Program-made: the position numbers and the translations under genes
Source: Xiphydria camelus
Taxonomy: Eukaryota; Arthropoda; Insecta; Hymenoptera; Xiphydriidae
Direction: 5' to 3'
Assembly: GCA_963678675.1 (NCBI GenBank)
Contig: OY783196.1
Coordinates: 23,972,827 to 24,036,826, forward strand
Length of the DNA stretch: 64,000 nt
Notes under the pieces: model-generated
Database searches by the model: none
The model's input: only the letters and a program-made list of their open reading frames with translations
Told to the model about the DNA's origin: nothing
In this document: one piece after another, positions 1 to 11,609 of the stretch
Layout of the letters: the number at the start of each line of letters is the position of its first letter
Position numbering within the stretch: the stretch's first letter is position 1

Positions 1-304
1 GTATTAGTTCCGATATCTATTTTGTACACTGCATACTAATCACTGACTTGCCAGAAAGCGCCCATTCTCTTTTCGGAGCAAACATGTGTTCTGTTTTGAC
101 GTTTGAGGTAATAATAATTTTGTGTTGTAAGGAAAGTTTTCTAGTCGTGTTGCATTTTGGATGTTTAAGGAGACTTAGAGGTGAGTTCTTAAAGTTTTAA
201 TAATATCATCCTATATAAAATTTTGCGTAGTTTATGGAAATGATTTTGTTTTTTTAAAAGAACACCAAATTTTTTACAAAAAGTCGCCCTTCCTAAAAAT
301 CTAA

Positions 305-436
305 TTTGCTCCTAATTTGGGGTACCCCAAAGGCGAAGAATGGGTGATGTGTCAAGGCTGCTTCATGTGGAATCACGTTGAATGTGCTAGTTGTGAAAAA
401 AGCCGGTATATTTGAGACTTTTGCGCTAGTAAATAG
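305..436 (+). pseudogene. C-terminal fragment of a pogo/Tigger-like transposase (PHD-type zinc finger)
   Basis: The frame runs from codon TTT at the left edge to TAG at the right edge and reads GEEWVMCQGCFMWNHVECAS, then CEKSRYI, a TGA stop, and DFCAS. The pattern W-x-x-C-x2-C-x3-W-x-H-x2-C followed by Y-[I]-C-x-F-C is the zinc-binding tail found at the C-terminus of many insect pogo/Tigger and jerky-type DDE transposases. The TGA stands where the family has a metal-binding Cys, one base from TGC/TGT, so the copy is dead. No catalytic DDE region was seen upstream, so this is a truncated remnant or the element extends beyond the window. A host PHD-finger exon is possible but less likely given the stop and AT-rich surroundings. 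Confidence 0.5.
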
Positions 437-601
437 ATTTGTTTTGTGTTCTTCTTAAGTAAGTACATTTTTTGGTTCATAAGAAAAAAATCTTTTGTTA
501 GATGTAGTTTTTATATTTCATTTCCATAAATAAATAGTTCTTATACAAAAACCCAAAATAATTTTAGTTATTTTCAAATTTTACACATTAACATAGTATA
601 C

Positions 602-635
602 CCCATATTAGGATAACGTATGCTCCTAATATGGG
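602..635. repeat. 12-bp perfect inverted repeat (CCCATATTAGGA/TCCTAATATGGG)
   Basis: Two perfect 12-base arms surround a 10-base spacer. Related words (TTTGGGGTACCCC near 317, TACCCCATATTTGG near 793) recur across the first 830 bases, so this AT-rich tract is probably the remains of one transposable element together with the transposase tail at its left. No element ends could be fixed. Confidence 0.45.
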
Positions 636-1380
636 ATAGTGAAACTTTTTTTCAATGCTGCATATTTTCTTCTGCATTTTTTAAAAACCTGTTTCTTCTT
701 ATTAAATGCTTAAAGTGTTCAAGGAAACGCAAAATTTAGAAATAGTGTTTAAAAGTCACTACATTTTTTTATTATAGTGTTTTTAAAAAAAGTACCCCAT
801 ATTTGGACACTTTCCTCTATACTTTTATGTAATCAAAATTTCTAGGAAAAGTAATTAATCAACAACGTTTAATGTTTTTATTATATGAAGAAAAAGAACT
901 GACACTGATTATTGAACGCATTGTTTAGTTTAGGATATGCGTTGATGCATTTTGAGCTGCGATATTATACCACCTCGTAAATATGATAGTTCTGAAACTA
1001 ATGCTATCCGATGCGCTATAGAGCCTTACAAAGTGCAATATCACACGATATAACATAATACACAATGGTGGTTAGTCTAGCACTGAGTCGTAGTTTGAAC
1101 CCGTTAACAGAATGCACAGTTCGCTGCCGCTCTGCTTGCTCTTGACGTGCGAAGTTTCGGGTCTCGGTTTACAGTTGTTGTAACGAAGTGAATATAAAAT
1201 ACAATATCGTGGTTAAGTGACGAAAACTTCACCAGGCGATAATCTAGGAGGACAATTTATCGACGGTAATAATCACAATGAGGAAGTATATTAAATAATA
1301 CTTCATTTTTTTCGAGTAAGTTAAGGTCACACACACATGCAGTGTTTTATATTTATATCTTCACTAAGAAAAAAAAAGTC

Positions 1381-1543
1381 GTGACAACTATTTTGGACTC
1401 AACTGCTCAAGTTTTGGCATCAGTATCAATGATATAATTATTCCAACAATTCTTTTGTTTCGGTAACTAGTCATAGTTACGATAACTATAAAAACTGGTG
1501 ATAATTACCAAACTTTAGCAGTTGAGTCTAAAATAGTTGTCAC
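1381..1543. repeat. Foldback MITE, 163 bp
   Basis: The terminal 27 bases are inverted repeats with one mismatch (GTGACAACTATTTT and its complement). Similarity continues more weakly for about another 12 bases into a short AT-rich middle. It has no coding capacity. The frame on the minus strand at 1540-1737 begins in the right arm and was not recognised. Confidence 0.65.
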
Positions 1544-1977
1544 AACACATTTATTTCTTTCAGTTTTGGAATGTCTATCGTATTCAGTGCGAGGCTGAGA
1601 CTTACACAACGCATCCTGGTGTGTGTAACATGTCTTACAGTGTTTACTATTGTTTGCTGTAATACGTCACCAACTTTCTTGTGCTGCGTACGATTGATAT
1701 GAGAATACTGACTTTTTTTTTCACTTTTTAACGACATCCCGAGTTTATTACGCCAATATAATACTGATATTGAGTATTACATTTTGCTTTTACTCAATTT
1801 CTCTTTATTTTATCTCCGCGCATAAAACCCTCAATTAACAAAACTATACGCCCGGATATCGGCATAGAATAGCGGCCAATCGATACGGATCGGCGTGATG
1901 TACTATCGGAGATACAATTCTCTGCTATAATTAACGGCATTGTACATCCTGAGGATAATTGCAATAATGTGTTACAG

Positions 1978-2055
1978 AACTGGACAAGGCCGTCCCTGGG
2001 GTCATTACGGGGAATCCCAAGTACTCGGCTATTGGACCTGCCGTCAGCGCAGCCA
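1978..2055 (+). CDS. Candidate internal exon, 78 nt, product unknown
   Basis: The block is preceded by TGTGTTACAG, an acceptor-like sequence although poor in pyrimidines, and followed by GTAAGTTCG, a strong donor. Its length is exactly 26 codons. All three frames are open. The most protein-like one, in phase 2, reads LDKAVPGVITGNPKYSAIG and then PAVSAA, with balanced codons. It lies in a small GC-richer island within AT-rich repeats. The protein family was not recognised. A chance open block is quite possible: only splice signals, length and composition support it. Confidence 0.28.
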
Positions 2056-2438
2056 GTAAGTTCGCTATGTTTTCCCTAATTAAATTTAGCCTTCCCAAAT
2101 TATTCCGTCCCGCGGGATAATACGTTTTACACAGTTACAGGCCCTACCGGCCTGGATTTGACATTTTTTAAAATGATCCCCATTGTAAACTTTTCATGGC
2201 GTGTAACGGTTAACATTTTGCCGTGGTTCCACGCAAAGTGTGCATAGCTCCGCATCATTGATAACATCCGCTAATACAAACCAAATCAGCTCTCCGAGTA
2301 AAGGGTACGCGATTTTGGAACTGATAGCTTTGGAAGAAATACCAAATAGTTTAGGCTGTTCTAAAAATGTTTAGGCTTCCATGTCTAATCTTTGCGAGCA
2401 CTTTGAATTCGAAACATCATCTTTTCTGAGCATTACTA

Positions 2439-2662
2439 CAGAGGGAGATAAATTAGTGGAGTTGAGTAAATTAGCAGTTACGGGCGAGGGAACGCCGATT
2501 CAGTTACTTGAATTAAATAATTTGGTTATAATGATCGACAACTGTTTAACGGAAACAAGCAATAGTCAATTCTGCCAAATTATTAGTTCAAGTTATTTGA
2601 GCTGCGTTCCCCCGCCCGTAACTGCAAGTTTTGTCAAATCTACTACATTTTTTTTCTAAGTG
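2439..2662. repeat. MITE family A, copy 1
   Basis: Palindromic element. Left arm words (AAATTAGCAGTTACGGGCG, AACGCCGATTCAGTTACTTG) are complemented in the right arm (CCCGCCCGTAACTGC), and the right end is TAGATTTGAC read inward, then CTAAGTG and TA. TA flanks both sides. Other copies lie at 26783-27013 and about 55043-55252. A 92-codon open frame here is only the palindrome read through. Confidence 0.75.
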
Positions 2663-3751
2663 TATGCGTATATGATATGTCCGGTTTTAAACAAAACATA
2701 AATAACTCTGTATTAATGAAAAAACAAGGAACAAAAGTTCCTTTGAAATTTGCGCGTAGAGGAACACAACAAGAATACGGCCCGTAGGAATATATTATGA
2801 CAGACTCTATAGTCTGTGAACCATTGACCAATAGGTTGTAGAGTAACGCTCACTCCTTCCATTAAACGTTACTCGCGCATAGATTATATCTATTCACAGT
2901 CTACTACAACATATCATTTTATGAGCCAAATCCTCGCTACAATCTCGTGGTACGAAAATTTGAAAATTTAACGAACTGATATGAAATTGGAGAATATAAA
3001 TAATGCGCTGTGGGGGTGGTAGCATTGGAGAAAGGGGGGATAATCTCGCTATGTACAATATTATATTTTAGCCGAAATAATTAGGATGAATGTATCCACC
3101 GATTTATCTATAAATATAATAGAGCCCAACGCCATCGCTTCTATATATACATATGTATATTCATATTATGCCAAGAATAGCTCAATTACGTACGTTGCCA
3201 CCTTCTCGAACTGCCCTCGCCTTTCGGCATCTAGAAATTCATGATCCGTATTGTGGGGCGTGGAACGGTCCGTAATCTCAATTTGTACCCTTGCGCAAAG
3301 CAGCCTTATTTATTCATGTAAATCTATCTCACGGGGTTGGGTTAACAACAACAGGCGCGGTAGAAGGCCCTCGAGCCCGCGTCGCGACAGAATTCCAAGT
3401 GTGCCTCTACGCCCCGGGGCGAGCGGAAAACGTCCTGCAATGTGATGTCGAGGATCTTGAAACTACTCGTCTCGTTAATTTCGGCGTAATGACCAAGTCT
3501 AACCTGAAAATATGTCGTACCAATGAACACAAGCGCACGTATAAAAGGTCGGGTAGCGTCGATGCTTTGAATATCAAAAATTAGATTCGGTTCAAATTTT
3601 TTGTCACATTTAATGAGAAACTTCGAGTATTTAATTCTCAACTGGCGTCATAAAATTTGTATGTCGTTGAAGGTCCATTTGAATTGGAGTCTCTGGGAAC
3701 CCACGACACCGCATTGCGAAAAATAATTAGTTCAAAATGACAAGACGCATC
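2663..3751. other. Stretch without recognisable gene
   Basis: AT-rich to about 3150, then a moderately GC-rich block (3190-3560) with overlapping short frames on both strands. No domain, splice-bounded exon or element end could be supported. Confidence 0.5.
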
Positions 3752-3975
3752 TAGATATCTAAATGTGTTTAGTTATTCTAACCAAAATATTGGTCAGTTG
3801 AACCAAATATCTAGTTATTCTAACCAAACATTTAGTTAATCCAACAAAACGTTTAGTTAGTCTAATCAAAAATTGGTCGGTCAAACCAAACAGATGGAGG
3901 ATCCATATTCCACCAAACGGTTTGGTCATCGTCTCCAGGATTTTGGTTAAATTAACCAAGTTATTTTTCCCAGTG
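3752..3975. repeat. Repeat related to family F, built of TTAGTT/AACCAA modules
   Basis: Variants of TCTAACCAAAYATTTAGTTA recur about six times in both orientations, so the minus-strand frame shows a repeating LTK/RIT pattern. The right end reads TTATTTTTCCCAGTG, resembling the CAGTG end of family F. This is a degenerate foldback with internal subrepeats, not a protein. Confidence 0.6.
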
Positions 3976-4319
3976 CAGTTGAGGGTTAACAAGGCCCTGC
4001 GGAAAATAGCGTTTACACAAAATAAAAGATTTAACGATGTATTTATTCGATTGGAGTGTGGGATTTTAATAGGATCAGAATATTTGCCATGAAAGGAAAA
4101 CTGATATCGTGTTTATAAATAATCACTCTCTTTCTTGATTACGTCAAACATATTTTCTCAAATATATTGGTTCTCGAAAAAAATCTGCTATCGGATCTTC
4201 TTCTAATAGTGCCAGACGATCAATCAACGCGTTTATATTTCGAAGCGTGGAAAGAGTGATTGACTACGTCTATAACTATATATAGATACTCGTACATCAT
4301 ACACATCTGAAATGACGTA

Positions 4320-4863
4320 CAATGAGAGAGATAATTGCTGGCGCTAAAAAAAATGTGTTCTTCAATCAAAACCATAACGTAATTCTAGGATCAAGTTACG
4401 GTTTTCTTCGTGCAAGAAAATATTTAATAGGCTCGAGTGATTGTTATTTTCGTGCAGAAAGAATTTCTTGTACCAGCGAAGGTATTCTTGAGTCAAAAAT
4501 ATATGAGGAGCAGACTTCTAAAGAGCGTTTTGTCCAAAACTTCATCGCATCTAAAAGTGGCGTTGTGTTCCTCATACTAAGGTACATCTGTCAGCATTAC
4601 CCTGGACGTTTGTAACGCATTGAGAGTTATATGTAAAATCTCATTAGTAAAAGTTGCTTGGATATTCAAAGTGTCGTTTTTCCATAGTGCATTTCCTTAT
4701 TTACTGGAAATTATGTAATTTGGACAAAACACATTTTGGAAGTCTGCTCCTCATATATTCTTCGACTAAAAATCTGTATTTTTAAAAATTTTCAAAAGAT
4801 CATAATATTATGTTCTCGGTTTAAGAAATATTTTTTCGATACCAACAATTATTTCTCTCAGTG
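4320..4863. repeat. MITE family B, copy 1, interrupted by another MITE
   Basis: Ends CAATGAGAGAGATAATTGC and GCAATTATTTCTCTCAGTG-like, with TA on both sides. Compared with the intact 296-bp copy at 40838-41133, the interior matches up to a TA, where a 250-bp foldback is inserted, and then resumes (ATATTCTTCGACTAAAAAT). Confidence 0.75.
4504..4753. repeat. Foldback MITE (family R) nested in family B
   Basis: Inverted ends TGAGGAGCAGACTTC and GAAGTCTGCTCCTCA, with a second paired block around GTTTTGTCCAAA on each side. TA lies immediately outside each end and is explained by duplication of one TA in the family B host copy. No coding sequence. Confidence 0.75.
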
Positions 4864-4879
4864 TATAATGAATTAACAA

Positions 4880-6170
4880 CAGACGGGCTGCGGGTTATTC
4901 CTATATACGATACCGGTTATATTTTCCACGCACGCGAAATTTTTTTTACAAGCGCCCTGAATTCCTCGCTCCCGCAGTGAGCTGGGGCATAAAGGCGTCA
5001 GCGTCGACTGATGCAGTTAACGCCGAGAGCACCCCGTCACTTGTGAGCATGCTCGGGCGAAACTGGGTCCCGGGAACGGTAACCGATCGAAAAGCGAGGA
5101 GCTCCGAATAGCCGCTATTAAAACTCCACGTATACAGAGTTACCTATACGCGCCGCTCTATAAGGACGCGCTTGCCAGAAACGCGCACAGCCACTCGACG
5201 TGTCTTAATCGATCCCACCGAGAGGAAACTCGAGGAGGTCCAGAAACGCTCCTGGATAATTATCATCTCCATAAGTACGAACAATAGAGGCGTCGAGATT
5301 CGCCGAATAATAGTTTGATTGTATACGCGAACGATGCAAAGCTGCTGTCGAGGAAACGGACGAGGGTTAGGATCGGGTTACGTTCCCCCGGGCATGCATA
5401 ACTATAGGTAATGCGTCACCGCATGACACGCTCGCGCCGCGGCATCGCGCACAATGAGGTTTGATTCCAACGTCGGCCGTAAAGCACACCCGGGGCTACG
5501 CACTCGATCTGGAAAGTCCTCTCGAAAGCGAGCGACCTCGCGCGGCTATAGCGGAGAATAAGAAGAGAAAAGGGGCGACGTGGCGAAGCACACTCGCCGA
5601 GCGTTTTCCGCGCGCGGTGCTCTTCATTTAATGGGAATTTCCTCTGCGGAAACGATTCCACGGGGAAGGTTCGGGTGAAAGCCTCTTTCCGACAATGGCC
5701 CCGATGCATCGATCGACGAGTGCGGATTATTATTAACTCGATGCAGACTCCGGCTATGTCGGTAGGAGTCTCCTGGGTGGTACGGAGGAAAGAGCGGAGT
5801 CTCGATTATTTGACACAGCGGTACACATTTTTCGTATACATAATTCCTCGGCGATGACGGAACGCATCTACGCTCGATTAATCATTAAGCCGATACGGGG
5901 AAGTTTTCTCGCGGACGCTCTATCGCATTTTCCACGGTTTATGGTTAATAGACAGTGACGTGATATGCGTCTAAGGAGCGGGGAATCGATACCCGTCTTA
6001 CAGAATTGAGTTTCTTTCGGTGGCTTTTAAGAAATCACACTAACCATAGATATTGTAGATCTATCAGATCGCTATTACCTTTCGACTCATCATTTGGAAT
6101 ATTTAAAAATGAAATGCATATATTTTCTTCAATTTCTGTAATTTTTAAATAGAAATAATGCATTTAGTCT
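4880..6170. other. GC-rich, low-repeat stretch, no gene called
   Basis: From about 4970 to 6010 the DNA is CpG-rich with many short overlapping frames on both strands (the longest is about 97 codons at 5416-5709, minus). None shows a domain, signal peptide with donor, or consistent codon use. It could be regulatory or conserved non-coding DNA. Confidence 0.4.
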
Positions 6171-6176
6171 CGCGTA

Positions 6177-6660
6177 CACTAGAAAAAAGAGGGTGGTCAA
6201 ATCAACCATAATGGCAAGGTTGAATTTTTCTGAATGCTAGTACCATATTTACGAATCAATAGACCATGAATGCAGTCGAAATAACTTTTGCTACACAGAA
6301 AAAGAAAATTAGTTGGATCTATTGAAAATTGCTTGCGGGGTCGCAAGTAATTATTTATTTATATCAATGAAATCTTTTAATACATCAATTAGATATCTTT
6401 TTCTTACAATCATGTGGAATAGTATGTGATTGCAAGGAAGAAATATCAAATTAATATGAAAAAAGATTTAACTATTAGTAGATCCAACTAATTCTTTTTC
6501 TCTGTGTACATGATTATAGTTTATGATACCCATGCACCATGGTTTGATTAACCAGAAAAGTAGATCGATAATATTATTGAATGATAATGTCAACTCTGTA
6601 AAAAAAGATTGAGGCCATTTATCGACCATACTTCAGGTTGATTTGATTACACAGTAATCG
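6177..6660. repeat. Foldback element (family M outer), interrupted
   Basis: The left end CACTAGAAAAAAGAGGGTGG follows TA, and GGTCAAATCAACC pairs with GGTTGATTTGATTACAC near the right side. The right end is not precisely fixed. A separate 213-bp MITE sits inside it. Confidence 0.5.
6294..6506. repeat. MITE (family M inner), 213 bp, TA target duplication
   Basis: Ends CACAGAAAAAGAAAATTAG and CTAATTCTTTTTCTCTGTG. The inner arm GTTGGATCTATTG pairs with AGTAGATCCAAC. TA directly flanks both ends. It is nested inside a larger foldback. Confidence 0.8.
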
Positions 6661-6669
6661 TGTTATCTC

Positions 6670-8430
6670 TTGTTACTATAACCAGAATCTCACTGTATAG
6701 AAGAATTATGGAATCGTTGTTAGCGCTAAAATCGACAATGATTTCTAGTTAAATTATGGTTTCTTTAAACAGATTTTTCTCATAATATAGCGAAAAGTAC
6801 TTTTTACATGGAATAACTTAAAAGATATTTATTAATATTTGTCTTCTTTGGAAAATAACTGTACTCGAAGATCTTGGAAACTTACAGCATCTCTTAAGAA
6901 TATGAAAAAGTTATTCAGATCTTGATATCGGTTTCCTGGAAAACGATAACAATACGTTTTAAATGTTAAGCAATTTCTAAAGATAGAACGGTAACGCTGG
7001 AACATATTCATCGTAGAATTCTGTCTTCTCGAAGTATCGAAGTATGAAACGCATCGCTATAACTGAATTCCTTAATCTACATTGCACCGAAGGTACTTAC
7101 TCTGAAAGAAACCCAACATTGTAGCAAAGTAGAATAATTCCATTTTACGGCAAGTGTTATATCCTCGCTACTCACCGAAATGACGTTATAAGCTCCGGTT
7201 ACCTCAATAGCAATTGATCCGAGAACTTCCTGCGGCAGCCATTGAAAAGCAGTATTCGAATTCGATTAACATGCTGTTAGGATGATTGTTTCCCGTGTAA
7301 CGATACGCCCTTCGCGAATTTGAATCGGCAGCCATACATTCAATTTAGCGTATCGAATATTTTTGAGTTCCATAGTAGGATACTCTCGAAAAACGAATTT
7401 CAAACGTATCTTTGGTGCGTCGACTGCGAGTCTGCCGTCGCTGTTCGTTAATGTCTTCTCGTGTTTCACCCGATCGTCGGGCCTATTCTCCGTATTCGCC
7501 TCATCACTTCGCATATCGACGCTCGCTTTTGACGGGTGTAAAATTTCATTCGTCCTTGCCTTATCGGACCACTTTGGCGATACGCTATTTCGAGGAAGAC
7601 TTTACGGTTTTATCTTCGGTACCATTAGTCTCGTATTACTCTCGTGGGCGAGAGCGATATCGGATCGACTGATTTAAGAAACATGGGTTGAGAAAAACTA
7701 TTTTGGTGATTTCACCGATATCTAGATACGTATGTACGTACGATACATCGATCTATTAAAGGGTGCATAGAAATAGCAAAGTTTTTTTTAACGTTTCGGA
7801 CGAGAGGTTTTACTATATGCTGTTATTTTAAATGATATTGAATGTTTGGGTATTCACAATACTTAAACAATAAAAAATGTGCGATAAGAATTTCCTGAAT
7901 AGTTATCGACGTGAAATAACGACATTGCCAATTGCGACACGCGATGAATTATAGTGGCAACTTTTCCTTTTATCGCGGAAGCTGTATGAGTCATTCGGGT
8001 CGACGAGTAAAACAAATACGAAGGGTGGAATAATTTGTTATTTGCTGAAGCAAATTTGTTCCGGTTTTCATTAGTACATCTTTACAAATTTTGTGACTAC
8101 TCGACTCCTTTCTTTACTAACTTCAATCGCTTATGCTCGATTAACTTTGCTAGTTCCAAGTTGGGTGTACTTGATCTTGTTTGTCTCTTATTCACTTCCT
8201 TCATTCATTGCTGTCTGTGTAATTCGTACGTAGTTACGATCGGTAGTCGCTATTGATTAAGTTTGAACATTTTAATATTCGACTGAGTTTTGAAAGTTAA
8301 CTGTAACATGATATTATTATTATTATTATGTAACATATTATCGGTTTGCTTATATCAGTTTCTAGAATTGTAATAAATAATCATGATCTCGAGAAATTAA
8401 GAGCATCAGTAAAAACATTGTTCTCCATGC
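6670..8430. other. Stretch without recognisable gene
   Basis: AT-rich apart from 7260-7680, where overlapping frames of 82 to 104 codons occur on both strands without a recognisable domain. An (ATT)n microsatellite lies at about 8310-8327. No RNA gene was seen. Confidence 0.4.
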
Positions 8431-8433
8431 ATA

Positions 8434-8868
8434 CACTGAGAAAAATGGCTCGTGCGCGCGCGCGCGTTGTGGATATTATAATTTTACAACCTGCAAGAAT
8501 ATTGTAGGGCAATTATTGTGACTAGTAAGTGTATACATTTCAATTAGTAACATACTCGTATTCTAATCGAGATAAGAAGAAAAGATATGTATTGGTAAAA
8601 ACCTTATATTCTTCAATATTTAGTAATAAGAGGTTAAAACTTCATGATAATTTTGATACAGTGATTTGTTCTGCTAAAAAAAGATAAATAATTATACTCT
8701 CTTGTTGGTAGAAGAGTGTATTGCAAAGCACTGAGAATAATGTTATTGCTCCGTTTCGAAACGAGGATTTCTGAAATAAGAACTTTTTTCATAGCAGAAG
8801 AATATAGATTCTTGTGTGGGCGAAGCGAAATTTCAGAATAATTTTATTAACATCTATTTTTCTCGGTG
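8434..8868. repeat. Non-autonomous element with CACTGAGAAAAA ends, 435 bp
   Basis: Left end CACTGAGAAAAATGG, right end TATTTTTCTCGGTG, with TA on both sides. Only about 13 terminal bases are inverted; the interior is not a long palindrome, unlike most elements sharing these ends. A (CG)n run follows the left end. Confidence 0.7.
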
Positions 8869-9169
8869 TAGGAACCTCTCTCTCTCTCTATTGAAGTAAC
8901 TCTATACCACGAAATTACTGAATTGATAGTAGAATGGATAGGAAACGAGGAAATCGCAAGCGATGGCAACTTCGATTTCCCCGTACCGGTGATTTATCCT
9001 CGGAATGTCGGAGCGATGTTCCCTCGATCCTCTACTCTTTTCGCGGTTAATCTTCCAACGGGCACTGGCTATTGTCCGAAATACACGGAAATAATTTTTT
9101 ACGGGGCATGAAATCAATTTAGCATTATCGGATCAATACGAAACCTACTTACGTTCCTCTCGTGTATTT

Positions 9170-9427
9170 CTGTGGCTTGGTTCTAAAAGGGCCAATGTCA
9201 ATTTTTCGAGATTTGGGCCAAAGTGCATAATCAAACTGTATTTCAAGAGAACCTCTTTAAATGTAAAAAGGGCCAATGTGTACTTACAATACCATTTCAC
9301 GGGAAAATTTTTGAAACTAAGATTTAATAGTAGTTTAAAAACGCCTTCAAACTTAGAACATTATTTTAAAATAGATTTGCCAAAAAGTGCATTTTATGAC
9401 TTTGGCCCTTTTAGAACCAAGCCACAG
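9170..9427. repeat. MITE, 258 bp, 27-bp terminal inverted repeats
   Basis: Ends CTGTGGCTTGGTTCTAAAAG and its complement, extending to GGGCCAA, nearly perfect over 27 bases. ATTT flanks both sides, so the target duplication may be 4 bp rather than TA. The motif AAAAAGGGCCAATG recurs internally at about 9267. Confidence 0.75.
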
Positions 9428-9429
9428 AT

Positions 9430-10325
9430 TTATTCAATCCACGGGAAGAGGATTTACGAAGTCCTTGAACCATAATGGCAGAGCGAAACGTGCTGAAAAA
9501 AAACGTGCTCGCCGAAATAAGGCTCGATACGTTTCTAAAAACGCGTCTCCACGCGCAGTGACTTCCAAACTAACGACTCGTCGACGTTCAGCGATTCGTC
9601 AATTACGTCGAAATTGATCGTCGTATGGAAAAGCGAGGGGTGAAGTCGATCGGGAAAACATAAAGGCTATCTCAGTTTTGTCGGTGAGTGACGTTGAAAG
9701 AGCCGCGATTCGTGTTGCCCTTTTTGCGACGTCGCGCGCACGGAGGGAAAGGAGGTGACCTTTTAGAAGCTGTGGAAATCTAATAGACCGCAAGCGAGGA
9801 TGAGAGATTGGCTTTGGGGAGCCGACCGCTCGATAGGGTGGAGCTACAGGGTGAGTTCGGATCATATCTGGGAATTCGTAACAAATAGCCCTTGAAAAAC
9901 TCATCTCGACCGTCTCTGCGCTGTGTTCCCTAAATTAATCGCTCCGGCTCATATATATAAAGGTCCCGTTATATCCATACGTTCGACCCATTGCCAATTC
10001 CGAGTGGATTCAGCACGAAGAAGTGGCGGGCGCGTATAAATGTACCCGAACTTTTTTTTGACGTGGAGTATATCGTTTTACGACGGCGTCGTTTAGTCGC
10101 GTTCTCTGTCTCATCGACGTTTATGTCGTTTCTGAAAGGCGCTAAGAAAGTCTGCAGATGGCTCGCGTTATTCAGGAAAAGGCAGCGGCGGCGTCCGAGA
10201 AACGTCCGGTGAATTCGATAGTCTTCGTATAACTGCAGGTCCGCGACAGATGGCTGTCCATTTCGAGAAGAGATCTTTATTGCGAAATCTTTTTTGCAGC
10301 GTAATTTTAGGCGGAAGGAATATTA
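9430..10325. other. Moderately GC-rich stretch, no gene called
   Basis: It contains overlapping basic frames (9387-9617 plus, 9599-9904 minus, 9991-10212 plus) without domains. A donor-like CAGGGTGAGT occurs near 9848, but no convincing exon precedes it. Confidence 0.35.
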
Positions 10326-11608
10326 TTAGGGGGTTGTGTTGGAAGCCGCTGTTTCTTTCTTATTTCAAAAACATTATGTCGTAATAAAATATGTGAATAC
10401 CCCAATCGAAGTATTTGCCTTCGGAAGCTATAACTTTTTCCCACTTTTCTGGCAGAAGTTGAATTCCGCGACGAAAGAATCGTCTACTTTTTGAGCTAAT
10501 CCACTCAGCAACCGAATTTTTTTACTTCTTGGTAATTATGGCAGTGTGTATCTTCCAAGTCGTATTGCATCGATCGAAATAAATGATGATAACTCGGGGC
10601 CAGGTCTGGAGAATACGCTGAGTGCGGGAGAATTTACCATTCAAGCTCCATCAATGTTTCTTTCACGGCTCAAGCAACATGAGGCCGAGCATTGTCGTGA
10701 AGAAGAATCACCTTTTGGTGATTTCATGCATTTGATGGTCATTTTTGCATCAAATTATCATTTAAACGATCAAATCATTGTTGATAACGTTCAACGGTAA
10801 TCGTTTCATTCGGTTTCAACAGCTCATAATAAACGACACCTTCCACATATCCCACCAAATTGGAAGCATTATTTTGTGACTGTGGATTTTTCGTTTTGGT
10901 ATCGACGTTGATGGTTGGCCAGGATCAATCCATGATTTTTTGCGTTTCGGGTTGTCGAAATAGATCCATTTCTCCTCGCCGATTACGATACGCCATAACA
11001 AACTTTTCTTTTTATGCTTTGCAAGCAAAGAAATCGAGATGTTCTGACAATTAACAATGGCATTTTCGGTCAATTCATGTAGCAGCCACTTTCCTTCTTT
11101 TTCAATCTTTCCCATGGCACGTTGACGTCGCGAAATTGTAGATTCGTATAAATTTCAATTCTTTGAGCGTTTGAGTAGGGTTTTCTTCCAATAGAACTCG
11201 CAGTTGTTCATCTTCGAACTTCTTTGTTTGACCTAGCCGTTGTTTGTCGTGAACATGACAGTTTCCACTTTTGAAGCGACGAAACCAGTCTCTCTACATA
11301 CTGTTTCCGATGGAGCAGATTCAGCATAAGTTTGAACAAGTAACTGATGAGCTGCAGCAGCACTTTTTCTAAAATCACAGTAGTGTAGAAGTACACTTCG
11401 AAAAAACAACTTGTCTCGTTCCATTTTCTCAGGTTATAGACACATAGACTTATATTAACCAAAAATGGCTATGGACAGTCTAATGACTGAATCTTAATGA
11501 GTAAATGTCCATAATTTTGAGTGCTACAAGAAGTATTAATCGCTACGTACGACATAAGTAGTTAGAGCCATCTACAGGAGAACAGCGGCTTTCAATGCAA
11601 CCTCCCAA
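10326..11608 (-). mobile_element. mariner transposon, copy 1 (degenerate)
   Basis: A 1,283-bp element bounded by inverted ends of about 26 bases (TTAGGGGGTTGTGTTGG outside left, CCAACGTTACC-type complement TGCAACCTCCCAA outside right) and flanked by TA on both sides. Length, ends and TA target fit Tc1/mariner elements of the mariner type. A second copy in opposite orientation lies at 51151-52461, so the two form an inverted pair about 40 kb apart. Confidence 0.9.
10360..11424 (-). pseudogene. mariner transposase (DD34D), inactivated
   Basis: The frame starts at an ATG reading MERDKLFFRSVLLHYCDF and ends with FYYDIMFLK before TAA, about 350 codons as expected for mariner. Recognisable blocks in order: the N-terminal helix-turn-helix region, GKIEKEGKWLLHELTEN, WRIVIGEEKWIYFDNP, LHDNARPHVA, YSPDLAPS and DLEDTH. 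Mariner cuts and pastes at TA dinucleotides using three catalytic Asp. Here the first catalytic position reads IGEEKW where the family has TGDEKW, the third region reads APSYHHLF where APSDYHLF is expected, and there are stops and frame changes. It is therefore non-functional as read. Confidence 0.85.
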
Positions 11609-11609
11609 T

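Noticed and set aside
2381..2659. 92-codon open frame that looked like a small protein
   Set aside because: It coincides with a palindromic MITE whose other copies are full of stops.
10546..11054. Plus-strand frames of 84 and 64 codons
   Set aside because: Antisense shadows of the mariner transposase.
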